Source: Arcuatula senhousia
Lineage: Eukaryota; Mollusca; Bivalvia; Mytilida; Mytilidae
DNA: 64,000 bases
Direction: 5' to 3'
Assembly (NCBI GenBank): GCA_963971305.1
Contig: OZ020303.1
Span: 43,698,106 to 43,762,105 of the forward strand
Of the stretch, positions 59,101 through 64,000 are shown one piece after another. The notes beneath the pieces were generated by a model. That model searched no databases, was not told where the DNA came from, and worked only from the letters and a program-made list of their open reading frames with translations. Each line of letters starts with the position of its first letter. Position 1 is the first letter of the stretch. The translations under genes were made by a program, and so were the position numbers.

Positions 59101-62100
59101 TGTTTACAGTATTGACAAAGTCAGGAAAGGCATAGGCGCCAGAAGATAGAAGATTTACCAAAATATTGAACGGATTTAGTTGAAACTTTAACATGCAAAT
59201 CCTCAAATGGTATTAATCACTCTGTAATATCTCAGATATGTACCCCCTACAGTTCGTTAGCAAAGGCGTTGTTGTTGACGGACGGATAGACAGTAATAAC
59301 TCAAAATCAAAAATTCTTAGCACAAAATTTAAAATAGCGTAAACTGTAAGACTAATCTCATTTTAAAACCCCTACGAATTTGATTCTTATGGTAGTAACA
59401 AAATTAATTAGAAGATCGATTTGATATACCCCTCCCATTTTTTTACATAAAATTCGATGTTTTGTCTTGATAAAATGCCCAAATTCAATTTCTATGTATT
59501 TTAACCGTAAATCTACTTATATTTATAAACATATTTCAGAAATTCGAAATCGTGAAAAACAAATCTGTCAACAACATGATATGGGTGGGATCCGCCAGTC
59601 AAAATGTTCACATCCTTATTGTGGCTTTAAAAAACTTCAAATATGAATTTTATTCATAATTCATAACTGATTTACAATCTTTTAGATTGACAAATTAAAG
59701 ATTTTATTAAATTTTAATGCAACATAAAACTTATGTACATAATTTTATGTGGTGCTTAACCTAAATTATTATTTATTGACCTTATGTTTTCACATATTTC
59801 TCAGGGGTATCTTGAGAATTTCTTTTTTTTTATCCATGTTATTTAAATTGCATATTATATATGTATTTTTTGTCATTGATAACTTTTATGTCATGCTTCT
59901 CCATTTATAGTTGTACAAGCATGCAAATCGATGTCAATAAATGGAGCTACATATGATGAAAAAACGTGTTATAAAGTAAAACCTTTGAAAGCAAAATAAT
60001 TATATTAAAAAGCACATCCACATGCATACATTTAATCAAAGTTAAAATGGTAACGTCATGCAACACCTTTAAACTTAAAGGACAACAAGACATTGATGGA
60101 AAAATCTAAGTAAAATGTACTGTATGTATGCACAAACATGCAGTTTTCCAGGTAATACTAGATGGAGTGAGGTTAGACTTATATCGCCTGCTCAAGTCAA
60201 AGCTTATGTTTGTATTGGTTTTAATGCTAGTTGCTCTATGCCCATTTGATAATTTAAGGCTTGACTCTGAATGATGCGTCTTGTTTTTGTTGATCTACAA
60301 CCGATTGCAGACGAACAGTTAAGGCTGTTGGCTGTTTTTTTCTGTTTTAGATTTTTATAAATTGACGACCGACTATATAGGTTCTCACCGTTGTGACATT
60401 TATTCCATATCTTATTATATTCACTTGGTCAATAAAAAAAACATGTGAGCGAAGGGGAAAAATTGCTAAATAGATGCAAGAGTACTATAGGATAGAGCTC
60501 TTGGAAAATATGAAACTTCTGCTGGCGCTGGTGCTTAAAGCAATAAAAATGACAACAAAGTTCCAGACGATAAATTTTGCTACGCCTGACGCGCGTTTCG
60601 TCTATTCAAGACTCGTCAGAGGCGCTCTACCAAAAATATTGAAAATGCCAAACACTGTATGAATATGAAGAGCATAGAACAGTAAAACCAAAAATACCAA
60701 ACTGGGGAACCAAATTATTACTAAGATGATCAACCTATGTCTGGGGTAGGAAGAACCTTAGGGTTAGACAATTTTGAAAATTAAACGGGTAATTCAAAGC
60801 TTTGATTTGTTCTCCAACACAAAAGTGTTGGTGCCGGAGCGGGCTAACCTCGGGGAATTAAAACTCCACCAGCAGTGCTAACCTTCACGTGTGTTCGAAA
60901 TAAAAATGACAACAAAGTTCCAGACGATAAATTTTGCTACGCCTGACGCGCGTTTCGTCTATTTAAGACTCACCAGAGGCGCTCTACCAAAAATATTGAA
61001 AATGCCAAACACTATATATGATTATGAAGAGCATAGAACAATAAAACCAAAATTACCAAAATGGGGAACCAAATTATTACGATGATCAACCTATGTCTGG
61101 GGTACACAATTTTGAAATTTAAACGGATAATTTAAAGCTTTGATGTGTTCTCCAACACAAAAGTGTTGGTGCCGGAGCGGGCTAACCTCGGGGAATTAAA
61201 ACTCCACCAGCAGTGCTAAAAATTTAATTGTTATGTGAAACACGGAAAGTATATGCAGACGACATAAATGAAAACTGGTTCTTTACAACAAACAAAGCTG
61301 AGTTATCGGTGCAGTGACCCCTATACGCATGTCTGTCAGTTGTCTGTTCGACAGGTACGCAGACGACATAAAATGAAAACTGGTTCTTTACAACAAACAT
61401 AGCTGAATACCTGTTTCAATGTAGTGACCCCTATACACATGTCTGTTTGACGGGAACGCAGACGACATAAAATGAAAACTGGTTCTTTACAACAAACAAA
61501 GCTGAATACCTGTTTCAACCTCTTCTTCACATAAGTATACTTCAGCAAAACACTTCATATTGTAATGTATTTGTTCTACAATTACTAGGTGATGTTTATA
61601 GCACTAAAACTTTCAGTTTTAATACATTTTCAAACCCCCACAAAACTTGCAGCTCGTTAAAAACTTTATTTAATTTAACAGTTGAAAAGAAAAGTTAATA
61701 TATGTAACTTTAAAAAGGTGACGAAGCGATTTGTCCCAAAATATTAAAATTCTGTCAAAACTATATAATAAGTGTTAACAGTTTGACATACTTTAAAAAG
61801 TCGTTCAGTTATGTACAAAACAGTTTGATCTATTCATTTTTTGTAATAAAGTTCGACATTTTTCTTACATGTAAACCCCTGGTATTGAGACACATATAAC
61901 GGTTTGGAAAACAAATGGCCGGGTTAGACAGTTTTTCAGCTGATCGATATGAAAAACTGACATTCATCAAATTTAAATTGAGGATAAAAAAAATCTCATG
62001 CAAACCACCATGGTCTTTTGTTTCAAAGAAGATAAATTTTACACCGACCAATGAAAATATCGGATATAGTCGACTGAAAAACAACTCTAGCCCTGTCTTC

Positions 62101-62264
62101 TGAATTCCAATCGGTTCCACGTGTCAAAATACCCGGCGCTTGATTGGTTGAAACAGATATAAGGAAAGCAGACTCACAGGCGTTTGAATTGGTGCGCCAT
62201 TTACTTTATGAGGTGAACTTTGAGGTCTTTGTTTAACCTCCTGTGAACTGGACCCAGAACCCAT
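53167..62264 (-). CDS. KY-like pseudo-transglutaminase with Ig-like repeats and dynein-stalk-like C-terminus (gene 6, 1036 aa)
   Basis: Seven exons: complement(join(53167..53274, 53775..53960, 54523..54803, 55210..57263, 57833..58065, 58464..58625, 62178..62264)); phases agree and the sum is 1037 codons. The start MGSGSSSQ fits N-myristoylation. The linker has a PPPVPPKRRK stretch that resembles an SH3 ligand. The transglutaminase-like core (about 84-215) has Met149, Ala192 and Asp207 where KY peptidases have Cys, His and Asp. Four KY Ig-like repeats (about 220-760) each carry a G-[KE]-[FY]-x-[ML]-[DKN] strand. The helical segment that is a separate exon in its paralogues is fused to the long exon here. 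Residues about 900-1002 match the dynein stalk tip (KPPDGVHQ, LLLGYS, EWRNCQ, FDPKD, IRDVSAGA, VW-V). The 35-residue tail ends in basic GRKKKKR. Activity as a peptidase or transglutaminase is unlikely. Confidence 0.9.
54132..54310 (+). repeat. TGATGAGT..GACGAAATGCGCGTC repeat, copy 3 (longest on this strand)
   Basis: It runs from TTATAATTTGGTTTCCAAG through a CATGCTCTTCATGATCATA stretch to GGTAGAGCGCCTCTGATGAG, GACGAAATGCGCGTC and GCAAAATTTATTGTCTGGAA. It matches the reverse of 60544-60735. It lies in gene 6 between the two dynein-like exons. Confidence 0.75.
60544..61218 (-). repeat. Tandem pair of TGATGAGT-core repeat units (357-bp period)
   Basis: Two direct units, 60544-60900 and 60901-61218, each with (plus strand) AAAAATGACAACAAAGTTCC, CTACGCCTGACGCGCGTTTC, GTCAGAGGCGCTCTACC (or CACCAGAGG...) and an end part with CAACACAAAAGTGTTGG and CTCCACCAGCAGTGCTA. 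On the minus strand each unit contains CTGATGA- or CTGGTGA-type and GACGAAACGCGCGTC blocks. Located in the first intron of gene 6. Confidence 0.75.
61254..61519. repeat. Tandem repeat of about 100 bp, nearly three copies
   Basis: GCAGACGACATAAA(A)TGAAAA recurs at about 61256, 61361 and 61459, each followed by CTGGTTCTTTACAACAAACA. The first two are followed by GTGACCCCTATACGCATGTCTG-like sequence. In the first intron of gene 6; apparent open frames are chance. Confidence 0.75.
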
Positions 62265-63290
62265 GTTTTATGTCCTCGTGTAACTTTTCATTCCATGGTA
62301 ACTATTTCATCTGAAAATAGAAAAGATAAAAATCTATATCAACATGCAAAGAAATCAAACTTATTTTACAATGCATCAATGCAGAATCTTTAAAATTTAT
62401 GTAGTATAAGCATAAATAATAAAAAAAGAAATAAGGTATAAATCGTAAGTACATACTCAACACGGCATTTGTAATACAGTGGTAAACAGCCAGGAGAAGC
62501 AAGTCTGGAATTGGAATAGTGGTCGGATCGAAGTTAAAGTCCTCGATCTGCCATTCTTTAAGTGTTTTTCTGACTTTTTTTTACGAAGACCAGCATTGAC
62601 CGCTAGCCAACTGAAGACAAGAAGCCTTTGCACACTCACAAAACCATACAAGTTTTATGATACATTGTATGGTACATTGAAATTTAATGAACAACATTGC
62701 AAATGACAAGATATTGTTTCGTCAAATAAGTCCCATCATTAAAATTGTAGTACCAGAGAATGAGAATCCGAACTATACAATGAGTCCGACTTCGTTACTG
62801 ACTCTAATCAATGGTTTTATTCAATTAACCGAGAAAAAAACACCATGAATTGTTTTAAAATATTAAAACCAAGCTGCAATATTGAACTGTACGGACTTTT
62901 TAAGAGATATTTATTTTCTATTTCCAAACAAAACTTAATTGTGGCTTTTAAAATGCAATCAATATCAGTATTTACTTTAAAGCAATGCCACATTGTATTG
63001 TATAAATGGGATTTTGAGGTGACGTAATAGAAAATCTAGAATTATCAGATTTGGTCTACAGAGATATTTATTACATAAATTATTATAAAAATGCTCCATT
63101 GTTAATGAAAACTTCATCTTGATGCCTATTTTTAACAATAGTATAGAATATTCAATATTGAATTACTACATTTCAAATATACAAATATCAACATAATGTT
63201 TTCAATATATAATATGCTCAATATACTCGAAATTATACTCAAATTAGGCAGATTTCATCCGTTTGAAATTTGCTTCTATTTTTTCAGAGG

Positions 63291-63446
63291 CGGATCCAGA
63301 GATTCTGAAAAGAGGGGGCCCACTGACTGGCCTAAGAGGGGGCCCGCTTTGATCACGCTTCAATGATTTCCTATATATTCAACCAAATTTTTCCGCCAAA
63401 AGGGGGGGCCCGGGCCCCCCAGGGCCCCCCTGGATCCGCCTATGTT
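63291..63446. mobile_element. Inverted-repeat MITE with GGCGGATCC ends (156 bp)
   Basis: The left end AGGCGGATCCAGAG and the right end CCCTGGATCCGCCT are inverted. The interior has repeated AGAGGGGGCCC and a G/C-rich GGGGGGGCCCGGGCCCCCC palindrome. A fragment with the same end is at 1918. Non-coding. Confidence 0.65.
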
Positions 63447-63705
63447 TTTATCATTGACCGTAGGTGCACATAACGGTTGCTTTAGTTCATTGTTATAGAT
63501 AAGTATTATATCAGGAAATCAAGTGTTTTAAAAGAAGCCTTATTTGTAATTAACAATATAAGATACAAATAAATAGATTTACATTTATAATACATATGAA
63601 TGGCCTTATAAAATATTTTGTCTATTTTTTGTTTGTTTGCTTTTTTACCGTATGATTTATATTGAATTATCTTTGATACACGAGTGCACGAATACCTGAC
63701 AAGTC

Positions 63706-64000
63706 AATCTAATTAAACAAAGTGAGTGAGTGAGTAAGTTGGTTAACGCCCGTGCAACACTATATAGGTTATTTACAGGCGATGAAAATGAAAAGGATGA
63801 TAAAATGAACATGAAATGATGATGATAAATGAAATATGGGGATGAGGTGGGAAACAAAGGACCGGTAAATTTTGAAGAACCACAGGAAAAGGGGAGAGGT
63901 GGGTAAGGGCGAAAAATTTAGCCTATGTGGTGCACTATTTGGCGGTCCACAAAGGGGTCTTTTACGTGCATGAAGCGTGGCACTCTTCACACACGTTGGT
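63706..64000 (-). repeat. Dispersed repeat at right edge
   Basis: It opens with a (GTGA)n tract (63721-63735) and GTTGGTTAACGCCCGTGC, and near the edge shares CGCCCTTACCCACC (minus strand) with 18615-18632. Truncated by the window. Confidence 0.45.

Larger units (their letters stand above)
62265..64000. other. Upstream region of gene 6 to window edge
   Basis: A splice acceptor (TCTATTTTCAG, exon from 62308) lies upstream of the gene 6 start codon, so the first coding exon probably carries a spliced 5' UTR. A candidate upstream exon ends at a GTATGT donor (62463). Beyond about 62700 there is AT-rich DNA, an inverted-repeat element (63291-63446) and a dispersed repeat at the edge. Confidence 0.5.

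Noticed and set aside
61915..62103. 62-residue plus-strand frame beginning MAGLDSF
   Set aside because: No domain, no splice or promoter context, and it sits in a repeat-rich first intron.

Overview
This is AT-rich animal nuclear DNA with long introns, canonical GT-AG splice sites and many short non-autonomous transposons. Several dispersed repeats look like ones I remember from marine mussels (a core reading TGATGAG..GACGAAACGCGCGTC, and a repeat opening with the palindrome AGCTCACCTGG..CCAGGTGAGCT). A bivalve, most likely a mytilid, is my best guess; that attribution is from memory and not from a search.

The main content is a head-to-tail array of five paralogous genes, all on the minus strand: one partial at the left edge (234-969) and four complete ones (7617-15122, 20129-28078, 38736-48416, 53167-62264). 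I could rebuild the four complete genes exon by exon with consistent phases (1269, 1152, 1148 and 1036 aa). Each encodes, in order: a short N-terminus, usually with an N-myristoylation-type start (MGNG/MGSG); a proline-rich linker; a kyphoscoliosis-peptidase (KY)/hillarin type transglutaminase-like core; about four KY-type Ig-like beta repeats; a helical segment; and a C-terminal module that matches the microtubule-binding stalk tip of dynein heavy chain. A divergent tail follows. All complete copies lack the catalytic Cys and His of the core but keep the Asp, so the array appears to encode pseudoenzymes joined to a microtubule-binding-like domain. I infer a membrane-tethered cytoskeletal scaffold; no function is shown by the sequence.

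Between the third and fourth genes lies a complete Ty3/gypsy-type LTR retrotransposon on the minus strand (29805-37926). Its two 269-bp LTRs appear identical and are flanked by GCAT duplications. Gag has three zinc knuckles and Pol has protease, RT, RNase H, integrase and a chromodomain-like tail. A spacer in pol carries seven covarying 18-nt hairpins, and an eighth lies in the untranslated leader.

Introns and intergenic DNA are otherwise filled with MITE-like inverted-repeat elements (TTAA-flanked, TA-flanked, hAT-like and very short hairpins with target duplications), two tRNA-derived SINE-like sequences, tandem repeats and simple sequence. I saw no rRNA, CRISPR, functional tRNA or bacterial-type features.
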